Under the pieces are notes generated by a model that saw only the letters and a list, made by a program, of their open reading frames with translations, was not told where the DNA came from and did no database searches. This document shows positions 55,279 through 64,000 of a stretch of DNA of 64,000 bases, in pieces; the stretch's first letter is position 1, and each line of letters starts with the position of its first letter. Location of the stretch: the NCBI RefSeq assembly GCF_001039275.2, contig NZ_CP030117.1, positions 5,807,001-5,871,000 of the forward strand, read 5' to 3'. The stretch is from Brevibacillus brevis (lineage in GTDB: Bacteria > Bacillota > Bacilli > Brevibacillales > Brevibacillaceae). A program made the translations under genes and the position numbers.

Positions 55279-55312
55279 GAACAGCGGAGAGAGGTAACTC
55301 CCTCCGCTGTTC
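55279..55312 (-). repeat. Long hairpin between MWP and OWP genes
   Basis: GAACAGCGGAG and CTCCGCTGTTC form a perfect 11-bp stem with a 12-base loop in the intergenic transcript. No T run follows, so it is unlikely to be a full terminator. It may be an RNA stability or processing element that sets the ratio of the two wall proteins. Confidence 0.7.
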
Positions 55313-55342
55313 GACTCACGTAAAAGGTTTTAACTCACAAAA

Positions 55343-58300
55343 TTATTTTTTGAAAGTTACGTTTGCTTTGTCAGTTTCGCCTTTTTCACTTGTTACAGTG
55401 ATTACACCGGAAGTAGCATCTGTTTTGTCAGTAGAGAATTCGAATACGATTTCTCCGTTGCTTACTTTACCAGTGAAGGTTTCGCCACCAACTTTGATAA
55501 CTGCTTTATCAATCTCGGATTCTTTACCGGATTTGATTTCTACAGTTACAGAGTAAGAGTTTACTGGACCGATAGCGAACTGTTTACCAGTTGCGTTGTC
55601 AGCAATAGCATCCCATTTACCTGGGATTTCGCCACCATCGCCAGGTGTTTGTCTCAGGAACGCTTCTGCTTCATCTTCCCAACCTTGTTTATCTACTTCA
55701 TCTTCGTCGGAGATGATCAATACGTAGTCGTATTTGTTACCGGAAACGTCGGAGCTATCGATAGCAACGATGTAGTCGCCTTTGCTTACGCCGTCAACGC
55801 CTTCCAGATCATCGAAGATCTCCAGGAATGCAGTGGAAGATTTAGTGTTGATAGTGGATTTTTTGTCATCAGCATCTTTAACAGTGATGGTGTTGCCATC
55901 TACGTTGGATACCAGACCCACTTTGATTTTGTCGATGCTAGCATCTTTCCACTCGTCTTCGTCAGCAATCTTAGCGAGCATTTTCTCGTCGGAATCTTCG
56001 AGGTTGTTGTTAACTACTTCAACAACATCGTCCACAACTACTTCATCGTTAGTATCCAATTGGAATGCGATGAAGTCGCCGCGTTTGATACCACGATCGT
56101 CTTTCAGATCTTCGGAATCTTTGTCCAATGGGTAAGTTTTCAGTTCTACTTTGTCACCGGTTTTAGTGAGAACTTGGATAGTGTCATCTCCACCGGATCT
56201 TCCGTAATCCCAAACCATACCGTATTGGGCATCGCCACCCAAACCGTCGCCTTCAACTACGAAGATTGCTTCAACTTCATCTTTATCTTGGTCAACTGTG
56301 TAGTATACAGTCAGATCGTCTTCGTCTGCAATGTCTTTGAACTTCGCAGCTTTAGCGTTTTTCAGTTCAGGACGTTTGTTAGCGTCTTTGATCTCACCAG
56401 TCATGTTGAAGATAGCAGTATCATCAGTTACTTCGTAGTCGTCAACCATTTCGTCGTCTTCGTCAGCAATTTTGTCCCACTCTGCTCCAGAAGAACGAAT
56501 CAGATCGGTTTTCAGGATACGAACTTTTTCTGCTTTACCTTCTTTGTCAAGTTCAACTTCCAGCAGAACGTTGCTGTCGTCTTTCTTAGGTTGGAGAAGG
56601 TCTTCCAGTTCGCTCTCGTTACCGTTTTTGTCGAAGTTTTTGCCGTTTACATCATAGATGTCTTCAGCTTCCAACTCAACATTCACTTTTTTGCCTTTTT
56701 GAGTCAATACAGTGAATTGCCATTTGTCTTTACCATAGTCCAGGTAAGCTGCACGAGTAACGATTGCTTTTTGTTTGCGATCGTCGATTGGATCCTTAGT
56801 AGTTACGTGACGAACACGACCAGAAGCATCCAGGTACAGTTTTACTGTTTCGCCGTCAAGATCTTTGATCAGATCCCAGTTGGATCCATCAGTATCTTCA
56901 ACGTCTTTGTTTCCGTTATCGGAGTAAGTAGCACCTTTGTAGATACGGTATGTTTTGTCTCCAACAGTCAGACGGTAGTCATTGCTGTTACGCATAACAA
57001 CTTTGTCTACTTTACCTTCTACAATTGTGTCAGTAGCGAAGATCAGGAACTTGTCTTCGTCACCTTCTGGATAGTAAACACTGTAAACCATGTTTTCTTT
57101 CAGATCGCTGAATTTAGCTGGTTTACCATTGAGGAACACGAGGAAGTCTTTACCTTCGTCTTTGTTTTCCAGCTCATTGAACTTGTCGTTGTCAATGTTC
57201 GTGATCTTTTTCTTTTCAACATCGACTTTGCTGATCACTTCAGAACCATATTTACGACCTTCGTCAGTTTGGTTCATAGTTTGATCGTCGATTACGTGCA
57301 TGTAAGCAATTTCGTTGTTGTCATCCAGAACAACTTTCACACCAAAAGTGAAGCCATCGCCATCTTTGATGATTTCTTTCAAGCCGTCAACTGCATCAGA
57401 GTAACGTTTGAAGTTGTAAGTAACAACAGTGTCTTTGTTCAGACGGTAGGATTTCTCGCTAGCATCCAGAACCAGTTTCAGATCTTTCAGATCGGAGCTG
57501 CTCAGATCTTTAGCATCTGTGAAAGATTTGCCTTTCAGTTCCCATTCGCTCACACGGTCCATGATAACTTCTTCGTCTGTGGAACCTTCCATCCAAACGA
57601 TTACGTCTTCACGGTCGTCTTTGATCCACACTTGTACGTGTTGACCAGCGAATTCGTTAGAGTTGATACCGTCAGCTACTTTGTAAGTAGTGTTGCCGAT
57701 ACCAGCGTCTTTACCATTCAAAGTAACTTCGTTAGCTTTGATTTTGCCCAGACCGATAGCAGGTACGTTTGTTACCAATGGCAAGTCATCGCCATCGCGA
57801 CCAGCTTCTTGAGCCCACTCCATGTCACGAACAGTAACTTTCAGGTATTTAGTCAGGAGGTTTTCATTCGTGATTTCATAACGAACGTCAGTCCCGAATT
57901 CTTTTTGCTCCATCAGGTCTACACGAAGAGCGTTGTCGAGCATTTTGAAGATGTCGCCACGAGTTGCTGCATTGTTAGGAGTAGTGATGCTCTTAGCAAT
58001 GTTCAGCTCAGAAGCTTTGGAGATCATGCTGTTAGGCCATACACCCTTAACGGATGGCTCATAACCCAGTGCACGAACGATCATAGTAACCGCTTCTGCA
58101 TAAGTAACTTGGTTTTGTGGTTTGAAAGATTTGTCCGGGAAACCTTTTACGATTTCTTCGTTGGAAGCTACGTTTACGAAACCAGCAAACCAATCAGTAG
58201 ATCTAACATCAGTATAAGTATTGCTGAATTGTGCCAATTTCGCACCTTGCTCCAGTCCGCGAGCGCGAACGATCAGAGTAGCGAACTCTGCACGAGTGAT

Positions 58301-58588
58301 AGTTTTGTCTACACCGTAATCGCCGTTGCCATAACCTGCTACCAGGCCAAGAGCTTCCAGACGTTTTACGGTTTTTTCCATTTCAGCGTCCATTTTAGGA
58401 GCTGTAGTTGTTGCTGCTTCTTCTGCTGCGAAAGCCATTGGAGCAACAGTAAGTGCGAGTGCACTAGCCAATACACTGTTAACGACCTTTTTCATAACCT
58501 TGTGTTCTCCTCCTCTAGTATAAACAAATTGTTCTTGGGGAATATTTGTTGTTAATCTATCTTTCTTTTTAAAGCCCGAATCCTGCAA
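55343..58588 (-). CDS. mwp: S-layer middle wall protein (MWP) with two in-frame starts
   Basis: The long form (1081 residues) starts with TTG at 58588 behind AAAGGAGGTGA. The short form (1050 residues) starts with ATG at 58495 behind AGAGGAGGAG. The latter gives the signal peptide MKKVVNSVLASALALTVAPM, cleaved after AFA. Three SLH repeats follow (residues about 65-235 of the long form; ITRAEFATLIVRARGLEQ, VTYAEAVTMIVRALGY). The remaining roughly 800 residues are very acidic and rich in Asp, Glu and Lys. The layout matches MWP of B. brevis 47, where both starts are known to be used. MWP is the inner S-layer bound to the wall. Confidence 0.95.
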   Translation of the reverse strand: MQDSGFKKKDRLTTNIPQEQFVYTRGGEHKVMKKVVNSVLASALALTVAPMAFAAEEAATTTAPKMDAEMEKTVKRLEALGLVAGYGNGDYGVDKTITRAEFATLIVRARGLEQGAKLAQFSNTYTDVRSTDWFAGFVNVASNEEIVKGFPDKSFKPQNQVTYAEAVTMIVRALGYEPSVKGVWPNSMISKASELNIAKSITTPNNAATRGDIFKMLDNALRVDLMEQKEFGTDVRYEITNENLLTKYLKVTVRDMEWAQEAGRDGDDLPLVTNVPAIGLGKIKANEVTLNGKDAGIGNTTYKVADGINSNEFAGQHVQVWIKDDREDVIVWMEGSTDEEVIMDRVSEWELKGKSFTDAKDLSSSDLKDLKLVLDASEKSYRLNKDTVVTYNFKRYSDAVDGLKEIIKDGDGFTFGVKVVLDDNNEIAYMHVIDDQTMNQTDEGRKYGSEVISKVDVEKKKITNIDNDKFNELENKDEGKDFLVFLNGKPAKFSDLKENMVYSVYYPEGDEDKFLIFATDTIVEGKVDKVVMRNSNDYRLTVGDKTYRIYKGATYSDNGNKDVEDTDGSNWDLIKDLDGETVKLYLDASGRVRHVTTKDPIDDRKQKAIVTRAAYLDYGKDKWQFTVLTQKGKKVNVELEAEDIYDVNGKNFDKNGNESELEDLLQPKKDDSNVLLEVELDKEGKAEKVRILKTDLIRSSGAEWDKIADEDDEMVDDYEVTDDTAIFNMTGEIKDANKRPELKNAKAAKFKDIADEDDLTVYYTVDQDKDEVEAIFVVEGDGLGGDAQYGMVWDYGRSGGDDTIQVLTKTGDKVELKTYPLDKDSEDLKDDRGIKRGDFIAFQLDTNDEVVVDDVVEVVNNNLEDSDEKMLAKIADEDEWKDASIDKIKVGLVSNVDGNTITVKDADDKKSTINTKSSTAFLEIFDDLEGVDGVSKGDYIVAIDSSDVSGNKYDYVLIISDEDEVDKQGWEDEAEAFLRQTPGDGGEIPGKWDAIADNATGKQFAIGPVNSYSVTVEIKSGKESEIDKAVIKVGGETFTGKVSNGEIVFEFSTDKTDATSGVITVTSEKGETDKANVTFKK

Positions 58589-58590
58589 GC

Positions 58591-58942
58591 GCGTGTCACC
58601 TCCTTTCGCAGGAAAGCCTCGCTTTTTGTGTTAAAAATCTCTAGTATATTCAGTATTGTGTAAAATGCAACAATCACTAGTGTAACACAACTGCTAGAAT
58701 TCGTGAATCTTTTTTACACAATTCCCCGTTTTTCGTGTGACATCCTATTAAACGCCTGAGCGAATCAAAAGTTGCGGCGCCTTCGAAAAAAAATTAAAGT
58801 TTTTTTCGTGGTTCGTTATTCACCTGTCAGTTATGTACGAAGTGACATCCGCCACAATCCGTATTATAGGGGACATATGGCAGGCTGTCACGACTGAACC
58901 TTTTTCCAATTTGATTCAAAAGCTTGCAAATCTTGTTTCCAG
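58591..58942 (-). promoter_or_regulatory. Cell-wall-protein operon leader with tandem promoters
   Basis: This 350-bp non-coding stretch carries at least two promoter-like sets on the minus strand. One is GTGACA, 17 bases, TATAAT (58863-58891). The other is TTGCAT, 16 bases, TATACT (-10 at 58643-58648). In B. brevis 47 this leader is known to contain several tandem promoters with growth-phase use. The strong AAAGGAGGTGA at 58598-58608 decides the first start. I see no open frame in it. Confidence 0.8.
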
Positions 58943-60151
58943 TTAGTTACCCAGTGCTGTTTCAAAAGCTACAACAGCCAGATTGTATGTCAAAACAGCT
59001 TTTTGGTACTCGTTCTCACTGGTAGACAATGCTTCTTCGGACTGGATAACCTCCAAAGTAGTTGCGAGGCCATTTTCAAAGCGCAGATTTTTCAGGCGAT
59101 AGCTCTCCGCAGCAGAGTCCTTTGCAGACTTGCGGAACTCAATCGCTTCTCTTGCCGCATTCAGGTTGAGATATGCTTCTGTTACATCTTTAGTAACAAC
59201 ACGCTTTTGTTCATCGATGGAAAGCTTAGCTTTTTCCACATTGTTGCGTGCCTGCTGACCTTGAAGAGTAGATACAGCCAAATACTCATCGATCAGCTTC
59301 ACGTTCAGTTCAGCCAGCTTGAGCTCTTCTTCTGCTCTCGTAATTTCTACCCGGTTGGTGAGTGCCTGCTGCTTCGCTTGTTCGAGCGTCAGCTTAATAG
59401 GAGCCGTTTGCTTATTCGATGTGACGAGCTTCCATTCTTTATTTAAATCTACTCCGAGGAAGTCATTCAGATTCATGAGGGCAATTTCTACAGCGTTTTC
59501 CGCAGACTTCAATTGTGCTTTTGCCGCTGCTACTCCCATCTCTGCTTCCAAAACATCTGTTTTTGCATTCGTCCCCACATCGAATGCAGCCTTTGCTACC
59601 TTCAACTGTGCTTCTGAACGCGCCAAGCTTTGTTTCTTCAAGTTTAAATCATCTTGAGCAAAAATCAGCTTGTAATAGACATCTTGTGCCCCTAGCTTTG
59701 TTTTTGCTTCAGCTGATTTTACGTACAGTGCATTGAGCTTTTTGTTCACTTTCCCATTCTCGTTTGTTACAAATTTGCGTTGTGCATCTTCTAGCGTCTC
59801 TATTGTACTACTTGGCATTTCAGAGTTACTCACATAAGTAAGTGACTGATTAATGTCTGCATTTTTGGCATCCAGACGTGTCTCATTCAGCTTAGCATTT
59901 GTCTTCAGAGACTGTTCAACAGCTTTTTCCAAAGTCAGCTCATCACTTGTAGCTGCCTCAGGAGTAGACTGGCTTTCTGTACCGGTTTGTGCTGCTGTTT
60001 TATCATTTGATGCTTGTACAGTTGTAGGTGCCTTTGTTTGATCGGAGCCTGTATTCGCAGATGCCGTCAAGCTTCCTGCGCCAAGTGCTGTTGTTAATAC
60101 TGCCGCCAAACTGATGGACATCCATTTCTTTTTCGAATATGGAAAATTCAC
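58943..60151 (-). CDS. TolC/outer-membrane-efflux-like secreted protein
   Basis: This 402-residue protein has a signal peptide (KKWMSISLAAVLTTALGAGS, cleavage near SAN), then a Thr/Ser/Gln-rich linker. Two long helical repeats of the OEP type follow: LTLEKAVEQSLKTNAKLNET near residue 75 and LTLEQAKQQALTNRVEITRA near 255. Each is followed by coiled coils (ETRLDAKNADINQSL, YRLKNLRFENGLATTLEVIQ). This is the TolC repeat plan, yet the organism should have no outer membrane. It lies upstream of the S-layer operon. Its role is unknown; a wall-spanning or S-layer-associated channel is speculation. Confidence 0.8.
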   Translation of the reverse strand: MNFPYSKKKWMSISLAAVLTTALGAGSLTASANTGSDQTKAPTTVQASNDKTAAQTGTESQSTPEAATSDELTLEKAVEQSLKTNAKLNETRLDAKNADINQSLTYVSNSEMPSSTIETLEDAQRKFVTNENGKVNKKLNALYVKSAEAKTKLGAQDVYYKLIFAQDDLNLKKQSLARSEAQLKVAKAAFDVGTNAKTDVLEAEMGVAAAKAQLKSAENAVEIALMNLNDFLGVDLNKEWKLVTSNKQTAPIKLTLEQAKQQALTNRVEITRAEEELKLAELNVKLIDEYLAVSTLQGQQARNNVEKAKLSIDEQKRVVTKDVTEAYLNLNAAREAIEFRKSAKDSAAESYRLKNLRFENGLATTLEVIQSEEALSTSENEYQKAVLTYNLAVVAFETALGN

Positions 60152-60192
60152 TGAATTCCACTCCTTTATTTTATGTTAAGTATAAAATTATT

Positions 60193-60213
60193 AACCACAT
60201 TAAATATGTGGTT
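60193..60213. repeat. Perfect inverted repeat upstream of the TolC-like gene
   Basis: AACCACAT and ATGTGGTT form 8-bp arms around five bases, 42 bp before the TolC-like start in the divergent region with yvyE. It resembles an operator for a dimeric repressor. The rest of this 271-bp gap shows no gene. Confidence 0.4.
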
Positions 60214-60423
60214 TGTCCCAAGATCACTATATCACAGAGTTATACTTCTCACACGCAAAATTATGCCATACCAGCATTTTCATAAGGGAATCATCGATAG
60301 CTCCTCCCTTTCCTTTTTTATTCCACAAGCACTACATAGAGTACTACGATTATGTGTCAAAAACATTTCAGTGTTCGCCAACATTTCTTTTGCATGCTAT
60401 CCTTTTCTTGAGGTGATTGTACG

Positions 60424-61083
60424 ATGCTTACCCAATACAAAACGATCGCTGGCTACGGTGAGGACTATATCGTTATTGAACGCTCCCGTTTTATCGGATA
60501 TGCCCAGCGGGTTACAACGGAGGAAGAAGCGACAGCGTTTATCGCGATGATTAAAAAGAAGCACTGGGACGCTACCCATAACTGTTCCGCTTTTGTCATT
60601 GGCGAAAACGATCAGATTCAGCGCTCAAGTGATGACGGGGAGCCCAGTGGTACAGCTGGCAAACCGATTCTCGAGTGTATCAAGAAAAACGGTGTGAAAG
60701 ATACGGTCGTCGTCGTCACCCGCTATTTCGGCGGAATCAAGCTAGGGGCAGGTGGACTCGTTCGGGCTTATACAGCGGGAACGGTCACTGCACTAAAGGC
60801 TGCGAAGATCGTGGTGCATACCTTGCATCAAACCATTTCTGTCAGCGTCGACTACACGTGGTGGGGCAAGGTGGAAAACGAGCTGCGTCTGGGCGATCAT
60901 CGCGTAAGTAGTACGGATTTCACAGACAAGGTTACGGCGCATGTGTTGATTCCTGAGGGTGAACAGGATGAGTTCGTCGCGCGAATGGTTGATTTGACGA
61001 ATGGACAAGCTCAGATCGTGCTCGGGGAAAAGGAATATGTCGAGGTTCCGGTGGACGCGGTTGGAGATGTGGAAGAAGAGTAA
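60424..61083 (+). CDS. yvyE: YigZ/IMPACT family protein YvyE
   Basis: This 219-residue protein has the UPF0029/IMPACT N-terminal domain: HWDATHNCSAFVIGENDQIQ, SDDGEPSGTAGKPIL and VVVTRYFGGIKLGAGGLVRA. A C-terminal DUF1949 ferredoxin-like domain follows. It starts behind GAGGTGA. In B. subtilis the orthologue lies near degS and the wall genes. It may act on translation or peptide processing, but the function is not established. It is one of few plus-strand genes here. Confidence 0.93.
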   Translation: MLTQYKTIAGYGEDYIVIERSRFIGYAQRVTTEEEATAFIAMIKKKHWDATHNCSAFVIGENDQIQRSSDDGEPSGTAGKPILECIKKNGVKDTVVVVTRYFGGIKLGAGGLVRAYTAGTVTALKAAKIVVHTLHQTISVSVDYTWWGKVENELRLGDHRVSSTDFTDKVTAHVLIPEGEQDEFVARMVDLTNGQAQIVLGEKEYVEVPVDAVGDVEEE

Positions 61084-61092
61084 TTTCTCAAC

Positions 61093-61133
61093 AAAAAAGC
61101 TGAAGAGGCAGATGACCTCTTCAGCTTTTCTTC
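61093..61133. terminator. Bidirectional terminator between yvyE and the SLH protein
   Basis: A 14-bp stem AAAAGCTGAAGAGG/CCTCTTCAGCTTTT with a seven-base loop has T-rich tails on both strands. It serves the two convergent genes. Confidence 0.88.
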
Positions 61134-61159
61134 TATTATATATAGCGAAATAGATTCGC

Positions 61160-64000
61160 TTACTGCTTAGGCAGTTTTTTGAGTTGGACCATCACACGTA
61201 CTGTGATAACAGCCATCTCTGCACGAGTCAAATTATGAGTTGGCTTGAAGCTGTAGGTTGGCTTTTTCACGGATGGGTCATCGACTTCACCGTTCATCAG
61301 CTTGCCTTTGCTGACAGCCAGTACAGATGGAGCTGCATAGTAGCTTACATCTTTCGCATCTGTAAACATTTTATTCAAGGCCACTTTGGATGCATCGAGT
61401 GTAGCCAATTTCATGTTGAGTGCACGCGCAATCATGATTGCTGCTTCTTCACGCGTCAGAGAGTCGTCTGGACGGAAGTAGCCTGGCTGTTTTCCACGAA
61501 TAATCCCAGCGCGAGCAGCCGTCTCGATGTACTTGTACTCATAATCCCACGTATTGCGATTAGGACGGACATCCGTGAAGGTTGGTTCTAACGGATCACG
61601 CTCATTGCTATCCTTATATGGACCTGCGTTAATTGGCAGTGCCAACGCTTTTACCAGCATTGTTGCAAATTCACCACGTGTCATGTCACGGTTTGCACCA
61701 AAACTGCTTCCGCTGTATGCTGGCATGATTCCTTTTGCATACAAGGTCTCAATCGCATCGCGCGCAAAATCATGGGTAATGACATCATCGTAGGATTCTC
61801 TTGTTTTCATGACCATGTAGTAACCAAATCCAGCAAACGGTACCTGTACGGTTTTCGCGCCAGTATTCACTACACCACCAATGTTTCTCCACTCGTCACC
61901 ATTGTGATAGTAAATGGTCAAGATGTTGTTCGCAGCATTTACGATCGATGGATCATATTTGATGGTAAGTGTTCCACGGAGGCTTGGAACAAGATTGTCC
62001 TGCCAACGGCTCTTAAAGTCCTGAGCATCGCCTTCATCGTAGTATGGATCACGTCCACCCGGAGCCTCTGTGTCACCTGCATCGACATAGTACAACGGAC
62101 TTGCGTAGTTAAAGTTGGATTCGAGTACCAGCCTGTCCTCCAAATTGTCTTCTTCAATGGTTACTTGTCCTGTTGTTCGGTCTGCCATACCAAAATAGAG
62201 AGGCACATCGACAAAAATGTCTCCGTTTGGATTCTTCACTTCTTGGCCAGCACGGCTGTCATCTGGTGACAGCAATACGGTTCCTTTCGGGAACTTCAGA
62301 TCAAATTGCTTATCAAATACGCTAAACGCTACTTTCTTCCCTAATACATCACGATATTCAGCACCATTTACATTCGAGCTCGCATTGTAAATCTTGATTT
62401 CGTCTTTATAGGTGCTATCGCCTACTACAACCGAGAATTTCACTGTGTTTAAACCTTTTTTAAGTGGAACTGTAGATGTAAACACGTAGTAGGTTTCTGG
62501 AATTGTTTTTCCTTGGTCATCGTCGTAATAGAAGTCAGGGTTTGTTGTATTCGTTACTTTCGCTTCTGTTTTGCCGAACAATACTTTATCCGCATTTTCC
62601 GCAAACACTTTTACAACTGCACTGTTGCTATTAACGATGATGTACGGATCGTTTTCTTTTGCTTTTACTGGGGACAGAACTTCCCAGCTGGAATATTTCT
62701 GATCGATGTTGATGTCATAGCGAATGACAGTACCATTGTCATCTTCTGCTACGATTGTGTAGACCGTTGTTCCACCCTTTTTCAGAGTCAGAGGGAAGAG
62801 GCCCAATTTTTGTTCCTGTTCTTTCGCATCAGTTACAGCATCTTGCACTTCTTCAACAAGATCGCCATATTTCTTCGTGCTCATTTTCCCTCCAAATCGG
62901 GAACGAGACTGTGAATCAATGTTGTGCTCATCAAACAGGTCTTCCAAATCGTTATTCAAAGCTGCTTCCAGACGAGTCTTTACGTATTCCTGATTCGTTG
63001 TGTCTTGATCCCAATCCCCACTCTTGTAGCGGAAATCATTGATCCGTTTTCCGTTCTTTTCGATATATACATGTGTCGCATCATTTACGGTAAAGCTCAG
63101 GCTGCTCAAGAAGTTGGCACCCGTCTTATAGGATGGGTCTCCAGCTTTTTTCATCAGCTCTTCGGTTTTACCATTAGAGATGATCTCCAGCTTCACATCC
63201 TCTACAGATGGCGTCTTGGATGTGTTATACGAAACATTGTAGGTAAAAACGGTTTTTGGATCGTCTTTTAACGTGATTTTCAGGACGTTGTTACCCTTTT
63301 TATAACCAAGTTGGTCTTTTTGAATCAGGAATGTGCCCTTGTTGGTATCGATATCGGTAATGTTGATAGTTGCTCCGTTCAACGTCGCCTCAATATTACC
63401 CGACTTCAATACGTAGTTGTACACTTTCCCGTCAAGATTTCGGATATCGTTCTCACTCTTCACTTGATATCCGTCTTCGAAGCTGCGAACCTGTCCTGTT
63501 GCATCTACATAGGTGATTTGCGCATATGGAGTAATACGAATATCCAGTGTATAGGCAGCAGATGTCGATGCTGTACCGCCATTATATCCAATTACCAATT
63601 TTCCCTGACCCTGTGGCAGCTTTCTCAGCGTAAGTGTAAATCCATCGGACCCTGCCTGGATAACATAGTCAGTCCCTGCCGCCAGTGTTTGTCCGTTGTA
63701 GGTAATGTTTACAGTAGAGTTTGGATTCGAGATATTTTGTGTGACGACCTTCAATTCCAGCGGCGAAGTAACTATCGTATTCGCAGCCGTTGGAGACAAC
63801 TCTTGTGCATTCGCCAAATTAACCACTTTTGTAATATTCGGCTTCGTGCTGTCCAAGTACTTGAACTCGTACTCGTAGTTCGCAACATTAATAAAGCCAG
63901 ATGGAGAAGTTACGGTATTGTTCGATGCTTTTGTCAAGTATTGGTAGCTCAACGATACTTTGTACGTTTTTCCATCCTGGAAGACTCCTGCTGGTACCCC
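61160..64000 (-). CDS. Large SLH-domain cell surface protein, partial (5' end outside window)
   Basis: The frame is open from the stop at 61160 to the window edge (about 946 codons seen). The apparent start at 63952 is only an internal TTG preceded by coding sequence (GVFQDGKTYKVS), so the gene continues beyond 64000. Repeated beta-sandwich-like domains fill the visible N-terminal part (VNITYNGQTLAAGTDYVIQA, KKGLNTVKFSVVVGDSTYKD). Three C-terminal SLH repeats follow (MTRGEFATMLVKALALPI, LTREEAAIMIARALNMKL, LTRAEMAVITVRVMVQL). It is a wall-anchored exported protein; the function of the beta domains is not evident. Confidence 0.88.
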   Translation of the reverse strand, partial: GVPAGVFQDGKTYKVSLSYQYLTKASNNTVTSPSGFINVANYEYEFKYLDSTKPNITKVVNLANAQELSPTAANTIVTSPLELKVVTQNISNPNSTVNITYNGQTLAAGTDYVIQAGSDGFTLTLRKLPQGQGKLVIGYNGGTASTSAAYTLDIRITPYAQITYVDATGQVRSFEDGYQVKSENDIRNLDGKVYNYVLKSGNIEATLNGATINITDIDTNKGTFLIQKDQLGYKKGNNVLKITLKDDPKTVFTYNVSYNTSKTPSVEDVKLEIISNGKTEELMKKAGDPSYKTGANFLSSLSFTVNDATHVYIEKNGKRINDFRYKSGDWDQDTTNQEYVKTRLEAALNNDLEDLFDEHNIDSQSRSRFGGKMSTKKYGDLVEEVQDAVTDAKEQEQKLGLFPLTLKKGGTTVYTIVAEDDNGTVIRYDINIDQKYSSWEVLSPVKAKENDPYIIVNSNSAVVKVFAENADKVLFGKTEAKVTNTTNPDFYYDDDQGKTIPETYYVFTSTVPLKKGLNTVKFSVVVGDSTYKDEIKIYNASSNVNGAEYRDVLGKKVAFSVFDKQFDLKFPKGTVLLSPDDSRAGQEVKNPNGDIFVDVPLYFGMADRTTGQVTIEEDNLEDRLVLESNFNYASPLYYVDAGDTEAPGGRDPYYDEGDAQDFKSRWQDNLVPSLRGTLTIKYDPSIVNAANNILTIYYHNGDEWRNIGGVVNTGAKTVQVPFAGFGYYMVMKTRESYDDVITHDFARDAIETLYAKGIMPAYSGSSFGANRDMTRGEFATMLVKALALPINAGPYKDSNERDPLEPTFTDVRPNRNTWDYEYKYIETAARAGIIRGKQPGYFRPDDSLTREEAAIMIARALNMKLATLDASKVALNKMFTDAKDVSYYAAPSVLAVSKGKLMNGEVDDPSVKKPTYSFKPTHNLTRAEMAVITVRVMVQLKKLPKQ

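Noticed and set aside
54071-55297. A 408-codon plus-strand frame opposite the outer wall protein gene
   Set aside because: It is an antisense shadow with low-complexity Cys/Ser/Phe content and no recognisable motif. The minus-strand gene has a signal peptide and Ig-like domains.
55649-58555. A 968-codon open frame on the plus strand opposite the middle wall protein gene
   Set aside because: It is the antisense shadow of a highly expressed gene with biased codon use. Its translation is rich in Phe, Val, Ser and Cys, without domains, and it has no ribosome site.
1-64000. tRNA or rRNA genes, CRISPR arrays, insertion sequences, prophage or integrase genes
   Set aside because: None was seen in either strand. 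The broken cluster shows no transposase remnant or terminal repeats, so insertion is not the visible cause.

Overview
The window comes from a Gram-positive, flagellated, S-layer-bearing member of the Brevibacillus brevis group. The clearest marker is the cell-wall-protein operon at 52.9-58.9 kb. Its first gene has the signal peptide and the two in-frame translation starts described for the middle wall protein (MWP) of B. brevis 47. The second gene is an outer-wall-protein homologue. The flagellar/competence block (hag ... csrA-fliW-yviE-flgL-flgK-flgN-flgM-yvyF-comFC-comFA ... degU-degS) follows Bacillus gene order. Almost every gene is on the minus strand.

Layout by region. 0-10.6 kb: a glycan locus directly downstream of the flagellin gene, with three large multi-domain family-2 glycosyltransferases (two carrying TPRs, one also a methyltransferase), a GT-B transferase, an FdtA-type sugar ketoisomerase, a methyltransferase, an ATP-grasp ligase and a HAD phosphatase. 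It looks like a flagellin glycosylation island. 10.7-17.7 kb: hag, a divergent fliB-type flagellin lysine methylase, and the late flagellar operon with its regulators CsrA, FliW and FlgM. 17.7-24.5 kb: yvyF, comFC, comFA, a small membrane protein, degU, degS and a polysaccharide deacetylase. 24.6-26.1 kb: metK under a SAM-I riboswitch with a visible promoter and terminator. 26.2-32 kb: an SLH-anchored subtilisin-like protease and three tandem SLAP-like S-layer accessory paralogues. A promoter-terminator pair near 32.2 kb could encode a small RNA. 32.4-39.8 kb: pgi, pgcA, galE, galU, an initiating sugar-phosphate transferase and a glycosyltransferase. 40-49.5 kb: an AT-rich polysaccharide assembly and export cluster. 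Its pyruvyl transferase is intact, but an ABC exporter (permease and ATPase), two GT2 genes and a HAD-type gene are broken by many single-base indels, and an acyltransferase remnant may follow. 49.7-52.8 kb: an O-antigen-ligase-like protein with TPRs and a TPR lipoprotein. 52.9-58.9 kb: the S-layer operon with its long leader. 58.9-64 kb: a TolC-like protein, yvyE, and a large SLH protein that runs off the window.

How the parts fit together (inference): PgcA, GalU and GalE supply UDP-sugars. The WcaJ-type enzyme and GT2s build a wall polymer, which the TagGH-type exporter would have moved out and the pyruvyl transferase would decorate. Pyruvylated wall polymers anchor SLH proteins, four of which are encoded here or have SLH domains nearby. 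The tract of indels from 43.5 to 49 kb is the most unusual feature: reading through the shifts restores complete catalytic motifs. It is therefore either very recent loss of the export cluster or a stretch of poor sequence.
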